The notes beneath the pieces are model-generated. The model was not told the DNA's origin, did not search any database, and saw nothing but the letters and a program-made list of their open reading frames with translations. DNA of 64,000 nucleotides from positions 23,358,366 to 23,422,365 of the forward strand of contig OW804094.1 of NCBI GenBank assembly GCA_942159475.1, given 5' to 3'. A program made the translations under genes and the position numbers. Every line of letters starts with the position of its first letter. Within the stretch, counting starts at the first letter, position 1. The stretch is from Sthenelais limicola. Its lineage: Eukaryota > Annelida > Polychaeta > Phyllodocida > Sigalionidae. Of this stretch, positions 54,858-64,000 are shown piece by piece.

Positions 54858-56284
54858 ATGCAGTTAACAGTCCATCCCCAGCAGGAATTGCTCCGCTGGG
54901 CCAAGATGGCACACATGTGGTTTTTGGAGTGAAAGAAGATGTCCCTCTGCTGGGGATGATGAAGCGTTATGCCGAAGAATTGGTAAATACAATATATTAT
55001 ATGTAGACTATAATTGATTTCGGGGAATTAGGCCTATGTAGAGTCTGAAAGTGTTCTTAGCAGATATTATGAACCGATATGTTAACGAACTGCTTAATAC
55101 ATTATAATGATTGAACATACCAACAAAGTGGTAACTATAAAGAAACTGTTTTAAGAAAGTAGTCGACGATATATATGAAGTCCCGCTGTATATGTCGATA
55201 TATATCCATGTGAGAGACTAGGGGGTCACTGGACAGCACCCCCACCCCACCTAGTGGTGGGATACAGTACCCAGTGACTCCCACTCCTGCTGACCACTGG
55301 ACTGGTCCTACATATACCTGAACTGAACCTTGGTTTTTTGGACCGTACATTTAATTCTGTCGACTCTCTATTCATTATGAACAAGTGCAAGGCGTGTAAT
55401 TATTGTCACCCTGATCCTGGGGATAAAACTCACAAATATTTACGGGAATCTGTGGAGAAATGTACTGCTGCCACTGGAGATGGTAATGAGTGTGATAAAT
55501 AGTTGGATTTCGTTACTCTTAATAAATTCGAACAGGAGGATTTTGGACAAGCTTCAGGTGGGCACTCAGACACAGAGGTGGAAGAGTTACGTCGTTTGAA
55601 TAAATGGATAACATTGCTGACTTAATGGACTCTTTGACTACCTTATCAACTGATTTTCGTGCTTATCTTGGTGTGGGAATCTTAACGGTCTCGGCTGCCG
55701 GCATCAAGCAACCTGCTGTTCTTGTTCCCTTCTTTATTAGATCTTCGAACTCAGTTATATGGCGAGATATATGAAGCCCCACTGTATATGTCGATATATA
55801 TCCATATGAGAGACTAGGGGTCACTGGCCAGCACCTCTGTTTTAATATATTTTAAATTGATTTCGGCAAAATATTCTAAGATTGTAGTACGTTAAATTTT
55901 TAGTGTTTCATAAATTGTATTCTCTTCTTCAGGAAGAGCCTCTTGAACTTCTACGGTTTGTGTCCGGGGGTAGAGTATTGGCCCCAACCGATACTCTCAT
56001 AAAGGTTTGTTTTTTGAAGAATATTACAGTCGATACCTATAACTAAATGTAAATAGAAGTATATTATTTATTATTACTTAACTATATACATATAATATTC
56101 TATTTGATATATTATTCAGATCGTTGTACTGGATCCGCGTGGAATAATTGAATTTATTTTATCTATCCATTTTCTTTTGTGTTTGTCTCATTTGTATATT
56201 ATAATTCTAATAAATATTGTCTTCTTTTTTTAGGCTGGCGTTGTAAACGGAGAATATATTACCGTCTTCAAAATTTCGGTGTAA
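54858..56284 (+). CDS. SUMO-like ubiquitin-fold protein, three spliced exons
   Basis: Exons are 54858-54982, 55933-56004 (72 nt) and 56234-56284, with borders TTTATTTCAG|, |GTAAAT, TCTTCTTCAG|, |GTTTGT and TTTTTTTAG|. The joined protein reads GQDGTHVVFGVKEDVPLLGM.., EEPLELLRFVSGGRVLAPTD.. and AGVVNGEYITVFKISV, then TAA. It aligns without gaps over 59 residues to the SUMO fold: GQDG, V-F-VK, PL, M--Y, P---LRF, G-R, T, G, E-I-V. The middle exon of exactly 24 codons and both intron positions match what I recall of animal SUMO2-type genes. SUMO proteins are conjugated to lysines through a C-terminal Gly-Gly; here the frame stops five residues after the last beta strand, so no such tail exists. 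The N-terminus is uncertain. It is either a divergent non-conjugated SUMO paralogue or a decaying copy; the open frame and good splice sites favour the former. Confidence 0.72.
55165..55838 (+). mobile_element. Degenerate retroelement-like fragment in intron 1, between direct repeats
   Basis: About 75-bp direct repeats (GCTGTATATGTCGATATATA, GAGAGACTAGGGG(G)TCACTGG) lie at about 55165-55240 and 55760-55838. Between them a short frame at 55377-55502 (starts MNKCKACNYCHPDPGDKTHK) and scattered coding-like stretches with stops follow. This could be a collapsed LTR-type element with a gag-like remnant. The identity is not firm. Confidence 0.4.
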
Positions 56285-56350
56285 AGACAAATAGATATAA
56301 ATAGAAAAAGGTTTGTTTTCTGAAGAATATTACAGTTGACACCTATAACT

Positions 56351-56609
56351 GAGTGCACAACATAAACCAGAGACCGACGCCCAGGTCTCCACAAAATTTT
56401 CGTCGGTCTTTGATATGGATATTTGGGAGGGCCCGAAGATCTCCAATAAAATATCCAAGTGATATAATGTTCAATGTACTCTGAACCATGGGAACCCTGT
56501 TTAGGACGCAGACTTTTTTTGGTCTCTGTAAAATATTTTCGGTCTCCACATACAATTTGGCAGAGACCGACGATTTCTCATCTCCAAATTCAGTATGTTG
56601 CACACTGTT
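56351..56609. mobile_element. MITE in the duplicated intron, TSD AACT
   Basis: GAGTGCACAACATA on the left and TATGTTGCACACTGTT on the right are inverse ends. GAGACCGACG and its inverse recur inside. AACT flanks both sides (56347-56350 and 56610-56613). The other intron copy lacks it, so it arrived after the intron was duplicated. Confidence 0.65.
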
Positions 56610-56762
56610 AACTCAATGTAAATGGAAGCATATTATTAACGATACTAGTTTAATGTATTCAAAATATGACTACCTAATTTATTTATTTCACCCATAGTGA
56701 TCTATCTATTTTTGTCTGATTTGTATATTTTAATTCTGATAAATATTGTCTTTTTTTTTTAG

Positions 56763-56825
56763 ATGGTGATGTACAAAGAGAAAAGCCTGGAAGTTGGCGA
56801 CGTAGATGGCGAACTAGTTTTTTGA
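56763..56825 (+). CDS. Duplicated alternative last exon of the SUMO-like gene
   Basis: This follows a long polypyrimidine acceptor (TCTTTTTTTTTTAG) and reads 20 codons then TGA, ending SLEVGDVDGELVF, close to the LEMEDEDTIDVF pattern that closes the SUMO fold. The intron before it is a copy of the intron before the exon at 56234 (TTGAAGAATATTACAGT, GATAAATATTGTC), so exon plus intron were duplicated in tandem. Spliced to the 72-nt exon it stays in frame but adds about eight residues before the last strand. It also lacks Gly-Gly. Confidence 0.45.
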   Translation: MVMYKEKSLEVGDVDGELVF

Positions 56826-56950
56826 TTATAACTTTGTCTTTTATCAACGTCCCTATTTTTTAAATGCAACTAGTCATGATTTTATATGTTTCAATAATTT
56901 TATTTTTATAATGACAGACATGGTCATCTATATATGATTTTATTGATATA

Positions 56951-58186
56951 GTATGAAGCCTGGTGATTTTTTACCTTATATTGATAATCATTAATATAGT
57001 ATAAAGCCCGGTGATTTTATTGATGTCCTACTGTTGCAGTATAAATGTATCATCTTTAAAATATGTTCATGTGAATTATTTTTTTATGAAAAGGATTCTA
57101 TCGGCGAAATACGGTAATACTCATATGGCAGGATTTGTGGCTCAGCACTGCCTTCCTTATATTTTCAATTTTTTTTGCATTTTGTATTTGGTTCTATACT
57201 TCCCTATTACAGGGATGCTAAATGTGAGACTTAGAAAAAACATGGTTTACTTGGTTTAGATATTGTGTTAGATATGGGTTATATATACAGGCCAAATCCA
57301 CTAAACTCTCCCCTATGTTGGCTTCGTCTATATTACCCCGACTATACCAGGCTGAGAGCAGTAACTGACATTTTTCTTTATTTGAATATAGTTCAGAATT
57401 TTTGATACAACTCAAGTAGCATATCCCTGCTATTATACAGATAACACAATTTTGTATATGATATAACCAAGAGTTTAGACTGACTCCCGGCACTATACTA
57501 GTTCTAAATTATTGCCTTACTTATAGATTTTGATATCCTTTTGTTAATATTATTCCAGTCGTGTATTCGTATGAAGCCCGGTGATTTTTTACCTTATATT
57601 GATAATCATTAATATAGTATAAAGCCCGGTGATTTTATTGATGTCCTACTGTTGCAGTATAAATGTATCATCTTTAAAATATGTTCATGTGAATTATTTT
57701 TTTATGAAAAGGATTCTATCGGCGAAATACGGTAATACTCATATGGCAGGATTTGTGGCTCAGCACTGCCTTCCTTATATTTTCAATTTTTTTTGCATTT
57801 TGTATTTGGTTCTATACTTCCCTATTACAGGGATGCTAAATGTGAGACTTAGAAAAAACATGGTTTACTTGGTTTGGATATTGTGTTAGATATGGGTTAT
57901 ATATACAGGCCAAATCCACTAAACTCTCCCCTATGTTGGCTTCGTCTATATTACCCCGACTATACCAGGCTGAGAGCAGTAACTGACATTTTTCTTTATT
58001 TGAATATAGTTCAGAATTTTTGATACAACTCAAGTAGCATCCCTGCTATTATACAGATAACACAATTTTGTATATGATATAACCAAGAGTTTAGACTGAC
58101 TCCCGGCGGTATACTAGTTCTAAATTATTACCTTACTTATAGATTTTGATATCCTTTTGTTAATATTATTCCAGTCGTGTATTCGA
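56951..58186. repeat. 618-bp tandem duplication
   Basis: Two nearly identical copies lie head to tail (56951-57568 and 57569-58186), from GTATGAAGCC(T/C)GGTGATTT to CCAGTCGTGTATTCG. Each holds an 82-86 codon hydrophobic plus-strand frame, which I do not consider a gene. It lies between the SUMO-like gene and the Helentron ORF. Confidence 0.93.
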
Positions 58187-58634
58187 AATTCTGCCACTAT
58201 CATATTTCTAAATTCTATCTTTAGTCAAACATTTTGATAAACTTTATTAAGATTGTTGTAAGCCTATTTAACGTTTATATAAGAAACTTTGGAACTGATG
58301 TTACTTGCCATGTACATGTATTATATATATATCCATTGTCATTATTGTGAATACGATGAGATTATAACTATGATTTATTACAAAGAAAAATATATAACTA
58401 TAATTTTTTACAAAAAAAATAAAAACTATTTTCATATTTAAACTGAATATGTTGTTCCGTCTTCTCTGAATATCTGGATCCCTTCCACTTAGATGGTCCA
58501 TAACTATATTTCTATACCAAAATTTTATATATTAATCAAAGGAAACTGAATATCACGACAGAATCTGATGCCTAATAATAAATATCGCTGATGCCCATCG
58601 AAGGACGAACGCTTTCAAAGCATCAAAAGAACAT
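58187..58634. other. 3' flank of the Helentron ORF
   Basis: Very AT-rich. The element's terminal hairpin should lie here or further left, but no convincing terminus was identified. Confidence 0.4.
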
Positions 58635-61600
58635 TTACAATGAAGTTGGGATCGTTGTACTTAGACCAAAATGATGAGACCAAGGAAGGAAATGAGTAGA
58701 TATACTTATATTTGTATTACTGAATGCTAAATCAATAGTGGAATTTGCTCGGGTTGTTGCAGTACTAGAAATATGATTTAACTGCAAAATATTACATATA
58801 TTGCTTATAGTTGAGTAATTCATTGTATACTGACTATTTATATTAAAATCACCAATTAATAAATATGGCGTATCTGGAGAATGACCATATAATGATATTG
58901 TCTGAAGAGCAGTAGTTAAACTGTTAGTCAACGCCTTAGGGCATCTATATAAGACAGATACGGTATAAGGTTTACCACTATATAATAGAAATAGTGTTAA
59001 AACTTCCACTTTATTATATCTATACATTTTAGTTTTTATTATTTCAATTTTTTTATGTACATAAGCACATAGTCCATAAAATGATCGACTTTGGTTTACT
59101 GATTCATTCCATGTAATTAATTCGTAATTATTTATCATAAAATCATTATTTGAATCAAATTCATTAAATCTCGTTTCACAACATAGAATAACATCTGACA
59201 TAAGGGAATGTTTACTGTTTCGCAGACATTCAATGTGATGATATAAAGATTGACTATTTTCATAATAAACTTTCAACCCATTATTCTCTAGTGAGATAGG
59301 ATTAAAATTCAATTTACATGAACGATCACATTTTGCTTCTTCATTTTCTTTATATACTTTATTGTCGATCATAATATGTTTAGGATTAAAACCTACTATA
59401 AATAGGCCCTTTAAAGAAGTAACTCTACTAAGAGCAACATACATCATATGTTTTAGAAAATTACTTGGACGACCAGTCACATGAATAATAGCTTCAGACA
59501 TAGTACTACCTTGTGATTTATGAATAGTTTTAGCTGACGAATGTTTCAATGGATATTGTGTTCTACTTACTTCAATATAATTTTTGCCAACATTAAATTT
59601 ACGTGTTTGAGGAAATATAGGTACCCAATTTGAATCAATATCATCAGTATAATATTGACGATAAATAAGCCGTTGATTGTTTCCAATTTTTGGATCAGGA
59701 AACAAAAACCATAACATACTAGGTTTAGTAAAACCAGGCATATAGTGAATTTTCTTTAATATTCCAGTTGTTCCATTCGCTAAACCATGTTTGACATCAA
59801 TATTCAAAATAATATCGTATGGTAAATCAACACATATTTTGATTTCTTTTTGCAAACAACCAGTTCGTTTAGGGTCTTTGGAAATATTTTCAATTAGAGC
59901 TTGCAATTTACCTTTTTCAATACTACTAAGAACTGTATCTTTAGCCACTATTACACATTTCTCATTTGTGCTATGATTATATATTTGGTCGTTGTAATCA
60001 TCGACTTCCGTATTTCTAGAGCATAAGATTTGTGGTAAATTAGGCGTTTTCAAATCTAATATATAGGCTCGTCCGTGCAACAATTTTATATCTTCGTCAT
60101 TATGAATTCCTGTCCTTACTCGATTTAACATTTCGGCAAATGATTTATCCTCATTCTGCCTCATTATTTCAATTAATTCATACATTAAAACATGTTCTTT
60201 CCACAAGTTTGTACCTAATGATTGGACTACACCTTTTTTATTTTCAAATATCCAGTTATCAAAAATTGGGCTAAGTTGGAAAAAGTCACCAAATGTAATT
60301 ACGTGTAAATTACCCATGAATTTCTTTTTCCCTAGAATCTGCTGAAGTCGTTGATCCATAAAATCAAACATAGTGCTACCTATTAATGATATTTCATCAA
60401 TTAGAATAACTTTTACGTCTTTCCATTTATTTCTCAATTTATTTAACATATCACTTGTTGGACTAGAATATATATTTAGGGATTTAGATGGCTGAATACC
60501 CAAAGCGGAATGTACAGTTTCCCCATTAATAAGATAAGCAGCTTTTCCTGTATAACTAAGACAAATAACAGTTTCGATATTTGGGTCAGAATTTACACCT
60601 AAATTCATAATCCGAGATAATGATTGATATAGAGAACGTAAGACAACACTTTTTCCAACCCCGGCACCGCCACTAATTAACAACCTTAGAGGTTCGTCCT
60701 TATTTAATAATATGTGTTTCATAACATGTTCATAAATATACCTTTGTCTCAAATTCATACGATTCACGTCTTGTAATAATTTATTCTGTGGCCACAGCTT
60801 CTCCACTGTTTCATAAACATGTGTATGATTTATACTAGATTCTAGATTTACATTTTCTTCACTATTGACCATTTCGACATATGGATTAAAGGTTTCCTTC
60901 GGTACAAAGAAATCATTTATTTGATCACTTTGTTCCATAGTATCACATTCATCATTATGTTGGGTACTGGGAGCAACAACAGGATCGATTTCACTATTTA
61001 TTAATGTATTTTCTAGTGATTCCAAAGCCGTCATAGATTCAAGATTATATTCTTTTATTTTATTTTGTAGTAATTCATATGATGTTTCGCTTAAACTTTT
61101 GATAAAATCAATATGAGATTCAAAATCTTCCACAAACTCCAGTTCCTTTCTCCAGGGATAAAATAAAGTCAAATTTATCCGAGCAATTTCTTCTTCCTGA
61201 TTTGGTGAGGGACATATACGATAACTTAGAACTTTTTGTTTTTTCCGTAAGGTATATGAATATCTTTTAGTAGAATAAACAATTTCGTCCTGTACAGATT
61301 CTGGATCATCCAAATCCGAATCATTACATTCCATTAAATCAGTATCTTTTCTTCTTTTATTTTTGATTGGAACAACATTTAATTTTGTTAAGAAATCGGC
61401 GAGACACCAATTTTCGAATTCTATAGGTCTCTCTTCATATTTTTCATATTTTGATTGAAAACATACATCAGTAGATTCAGGATCCATATTAGCCAACACA
61501 TCGTTACCTTTTAAAACTTTCATCATATCCTTTCTCTTACCTGTAGGAACATATACAACATCTCTACTAAGATAGCACATAGGAAATCCCAGTATCATAT

Positions 61601-64000
61601 AAATACATTCTTGGACACTAATCTCTGACGAATTCAGAAATATTTTACCAATTTGTTTCACTTGGTTTCTTAACGATTCAGGGCTTTCTTTAAATTCCTC
61701 CATGATTTTAGACAAAGCTAAACTGAGTCCTCGATCAGATTTCTGGATATAACTAATAATATATCCAATTACAGAATATGCATTCAAACAAAATTGAATA
61801 TCATGGTTGGCCCGCCATATGTTTATTAAATTTCTACTATATGCATTGACTCTACACTCATTTGGTTTTCGTTTCAAAAATAATTTATCTTCAGTTAAAT
61901 TACTCCTCACGGCTCGCATATATTGATCCTCATTTAAATGTAAGGTTTCCAACATACTATCGAATGTATGATCATCGAGATTGGTTGTTGTATCTAGAAA
62001 TTCTTGTACTTTTGTATAATTATTTTTATCGTCATCATTAAGCTGTACCAGGGGTTCTAAAATAATAGTTTTAACCATAGGCGGTAATGGAAACCCAAAC
62101 CGACAAATATTTTTTCCTTTTTTCCTGCATGTACGAGAGTGCTTATGTGTTTGATATTTAATTAGTTCTTTTATGTCGTCATTTTGGTCTAACGAACAAG
62201 AAACATATTTATCGACAAAATTTATTATATCATCATTGTTTCCACCTGCTTTATAAGTAAGACTATCTTCTGTAAACAGAAGTAGATGCGCATGAGGTGA
62301 ACCGCGATGCTGGAATTCTATCTTAAATGAATAATCGATTATCTTCCCTATTGGACACGATTCATGACATAAAATATCTTGTATAAAGACCTTCATTCGG
62401 TTGTCAAAATATCTAGCAGTTGTCACAGGATCTTTATTAAGTAATGAACATTTTTCAGTAAATGACATATTTTCAATATCGTCATTACTTATTTCACAAT
62501 TATTGATTAGTTTAGACAAGCACTTTAGTAATTCATACCATTTAAATTCAGCAGATGATAAGGACATGAACCAAGTTGGAATACCACATTGACGGATTGT
62601 TGCATAAAGTTCTGTTTTCCGATCCTGAAAATACATAGGACTATTCCTCAAATGCTTATATAGGAAAAATCCATTATCTAAATCGGCAATATTTTCTAAT
62701 GAATCTCTATTACGTACATCTTTACATTTATACTTGTTATCCTTTAAGAATTTTAAACCAAAATTTTTTTTCTTGTTAATATAGTTGTTTTGGTACTTTT
62801 TATACATCAGAAATATTTTTTGAGAATGTTGTGCCATTCTACGATCTCTGTGTCTTAGCTCCCATTTCATACGATCACATAAGTTAATATTATCAGGATA
62901 CATTTCTGATACTCGTTGCCCACCATACAACGTAGGAAATGCTAAAGATTCAACATCTACGTCATAATAAACATCTTTTGGAAAATTGTGCTCTCCTGGC
63001 GCTACATCTAAATAAGCAGTATCTAATTGGGAATCAATTAATGTACGGTAAATCGCACTATATTCATCTGCATCCACTTCTGAGAAATTGTCAGAATTTG
63101 ACTCATTATTTAATGTGCTATCATCAATTTCGACAACGGGAACACAATCAGAATCATTATTCTCTTCTATAGAGTCAGAATATTCAGAAAGTAAATTGAT
63201 GGTTGTTTCCAACCACCTACTATCTACAGTAACAGGATTGTCTGAATAAATATCTGAATTAGCCATTAACCATCGCAGGGCAGTCATGACACGATCTGGC
63301 CTTACATTCATTTGTCTATAAACTGATTTATAAGCCAAGCGCCTCTTAACTCTGACACTAACAGTACCTTCAGAATTAATAAATCTTGGCAAAGAAGCTA
63401 TAGCATATTCAATATCAGTGGGTACATTTATAACGTTTCCCATTAAAATTAATTGAGATCCCATTGGTCGAACTAAAATATTTAAGAATAAAATACGTGG
63501 AGTAATCAACATTTCTTCATATTGATTAATCTGTAACTCAGATGGGATTATTGGAAAAACCATACCATTGGTCCAACTTAATTTAGGGACCTCTCCTTTG
63601 CGAATATGGTTATTACATGTATTGCATACATACACTTCTGAATTAGTATAATTGACACCACGCACATATTTCTGAAAGATAGGTAAACGATGCTGAGAAA
63701 CTATATTTACAGATCGTTCAAAATATATTTGTTCACAACAACAACAAATATAATCACATTGGCCATTTAACTTAGAAATAATAGCCTCACTAAAAGAAAT
63801 AGGTTGATCTCTTGTAAAATCTACATTACATGAGTCAGGCTGCTCATCTATATTCAAATTTATAATCGCATCAGTACCTCGTAAATCTTCTGTTCCCTGG
63901 GTTTGTTCTATACTAATATCATTAGAACATGATTCACTATTTTTATTTAAAATCTTTTTTTCCTTTTTATTACGTTTTAGTTTCCTCTTTGCCTGCTTCT
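58635..64000 (-). CDS. Helentron-type Helitron Rep/helicase with C-terminal endonuclease (5'-partial)
   Basis: One frame of at least 1788 codons is open to the window edge; the codon at 63857 is TTG and a Lys/Arg-rich N-terminus continues beyond it. Counting from 63857: an N-terminal Cys-rich module (CCCCEQ near 38, VCNTCNNHIRKGEVPKLSW near 77, DUF6570-like). The Helitron Rep nuclease has HRGSPHAHLLLF near 516 and the catalytic two-tyrosine GYIISYIQK near 700. A PIF1-like superfamily 1 helicase has Walker A SGGAGVGKS near 1061, Walker B VILIDEISLIG near 1152, SAKTIHKSQGS near 1440 and MMYVALSRVTSLKGL. An AP-endonuclease-like domain occupies about 1560-1740, with CETRF, GDFNI, IDLAFSN and WSHHFG. 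Rep nicks DNA for rolling-circle transposition and the helicase unwinds it. The fused endonuclease marks the Helentron (Helitron2) lineage. No stop or frameshift is seen. Confidence 0.93.
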   Translation of the reverse strand, partial: KQAKRKLKRNKKEKKILNKNSESCSNDISIEQTQGTEDLRGTDAIINLNIDEQPDSCNVDFTRDQPISFSEAIISKLNGQCDYICCCCEQIYFERSVNIVSQHRLPIFQKYVRGVNYTNSEVYVCNTCNNHIRKGEVPKLSWTNGMVFPIIPSELQINQYEEMLITPRILFLNILVRPMGSQLILMGNVINVPTDIEYAIASLPRFINSEGTVSVRVKRRLAYKSVYRQMNVRPDRVMTALRWLMANSDIYSDNPVTVDSRWLETTINLLSEYSDSIEENNDSDCVPVVEIDDSTLNNESNSDNFSEVDADEYSAIYRTLIDSQLDTAYLDVAPGEHNFPKDVYYDVDVESLAFPTLYGGQRVSEMYPDNINLCDRMKWELRHRDRRMAQHSQKIFLMYKKYQNNYINKKKNFGLKFLKDNKYKCKDVRNRDSLENIADLDNGFFLYKHLRNSPMYFQDRKTELYATIRQCGIPTWFMSLSSAEFKWYELLKCLSKLINNCEISNDDIENMSFTEKCSLLNKDPVTTARYFDNRMKVFIQDILCHESCPIGKIIDYSFKIEFQHRGSPHAHLLLFTEDSLTYKAGGNNDDIINFVDKYVSCSLDQNDDIKELIKYQTHKHSRTCRKKGKNICRFGFPLPPMVKTIILEPLVQLNDDDKNNYTKVQEFLDTTTNLDDHTFDSMLETLHLNEDQYMRAVRSNLTEDKLFLKRKPNECRVNAYSRNLINIWRANHDIQFCLNAYSVIGYIISYIQKSDRGLSLALSKIMEEFKESPESLRNQVKQIGKIFLNSSEISVQECIYMILGFPMCYLSRDVVYVPTGKRKDMMKVLKGNDVLANMDPESTDVCFQSKYEKYEERPIEFENWCLADFLTKLNVVPIKNKRRKDTDLMECNDSDLDDPESVQDEIVYSTKRYSYTLRKKQKVLSYRICPSPNQEEEIARINLTLFYPWRKELEFVEDFESHIDFIKSLSETSYELLQNKIKEYNLESMTALESLENTLINSEIDPVVAPSTQHNDECDTMEQSDQINDFFVPKETFNPYVEMVNSEENVNLESSINHTHVYETVEKLWPQNKLLQDVNRMNLRQRYIYEHVMKHILLNKDEPLRLLISGGAGVGKSVVLRSLYQSLSRIMNLGVNSDPNIETVICLSYTGKAAYLINGETVHSALGIQPSKSLNIYSSPTSDMLNKLRNKWKDVKVILIDEISLIGSTMFDFMDQRLQQILGKKKFMGNLHVITFGDFFQLSPIFDNWIFENKKGVVQSLGTNLWKEHVLMYELIEIMRQNEDKSFAEMLNRVRTGIHNDEDIKLLHGRAYILDLKTPNLPQILCSRNTEVDDYNDQIYNHSTNEKCVIVAKDTVLSSIEKGKLQALIENISKDPKRTGCLQKEIKICVDLPYDIILNIDVKHGLANGTTGILKKIHYMPGFTKPSMLWFLFPDPKIGNNQRLIYRQYYTDDIDSNWVPIFPQTRKFNVGKNYIEVSRTQYPLKHSSAKTIHKSQGSTMSEAIIHVTGRPSNFLKHMMYVALSRVTSLKGLFIVGFNPKHIMIDNKVYKENEEAKCDRSCKLNFNPISLENNGLKVYYENSQSLYHHIECLRNSKHSLMSDVILCCETRFNEFDSNNDFMINNYELITWNESVNQSRSFYGLCAYVHKKIEIIKTKMYRYNKVEVLTLFLLYSGKPYTVSVLYRCPKALTNSLTTALQTISLYGHSPDTPYLLIGDFNINSQYTMNYSTISNICNILQLNHISSTATTRANSTIDLAFSNTNISISTHFLPWSHHFGLSTTIPTSL

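Noticed and set aside
57011..57889. Duplicate 82-86 codon hydrophobic frames
   Set aside because: They recur only because of the 618-bp tandem duplication; AT-rich context and no known domain.

Overview
This window is eukaryotic, almost certainly from an invertebrate animal. It has introns with GT/AG borders, animal-type gene fragments, very dense transposon debris, long microsatellites and one 200-base assembly gap (6727-6926). A marine lophotrochozoan such as a mollusc is possible, but nothing here proves the species. Host coding content is small: one exon of an NHLRC2-like (NHL-repeat) gene at 1924-2133, and a multi-exon SUMO-like gene at 54858-56284. Both are spliced from exons too short to stand out as open frames.

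Region 0.7-47 kb is dominated by one short inverted-repeat transposon family (called here the GGGTCAG family): about 28 full, partial or interrupted copies, about 235 bp each, with 4-bp target duplications and several subfamilies. At least four other MITE-like families lie between them, along with foldback palindromes, satellites and purine or pyrimidine tracts. At 12.68-17.0 kb sits a broken 4.3-kb DNA element whose left end is an inverted copy of its right end, including its last coding exon; it carries a decayed CXC-type cysteine-rich gene interrupted by a SINE-like insert.

Region 29.9-42.0 kb is a complete, apparently young Ty3/gypsy-type LTR retrotransposon on the minus strand, inserted into a GGGTCAG copy. 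It has 455-bp LTRs that read as identical, a tRNA-His-type primer site, a polypurine tract, gag, pol (protease, RT, RNase H, integrase) and a 1.1-kaa third ORF in the env position that looks like a nuclear zinc-finger/poly-Q protein, not an envelope. Gag and pol overlap by about 40 nt with a GTTAAAC slip site.

Region 42-54 kb is satellites (30-bp, 69-bp, about 81-bp and about 156-bp units) and MITEs. Region 54-57 kb holds the SUMO-like gene, which keeps the 24-codon exon and intron positions of animal SUMO2-type genes but ends without a di-glycine tail and has a duplicated last exon. After a 618-bp tandem duplication, 58.6 kb to the window edge is the minus-strand ORF of a Helitron of the Helentron type: Rep nuclease, PIF1-like helicase and a C-terminal AP-endonuclease-like domain. 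Its N-terminus runs out of the window.
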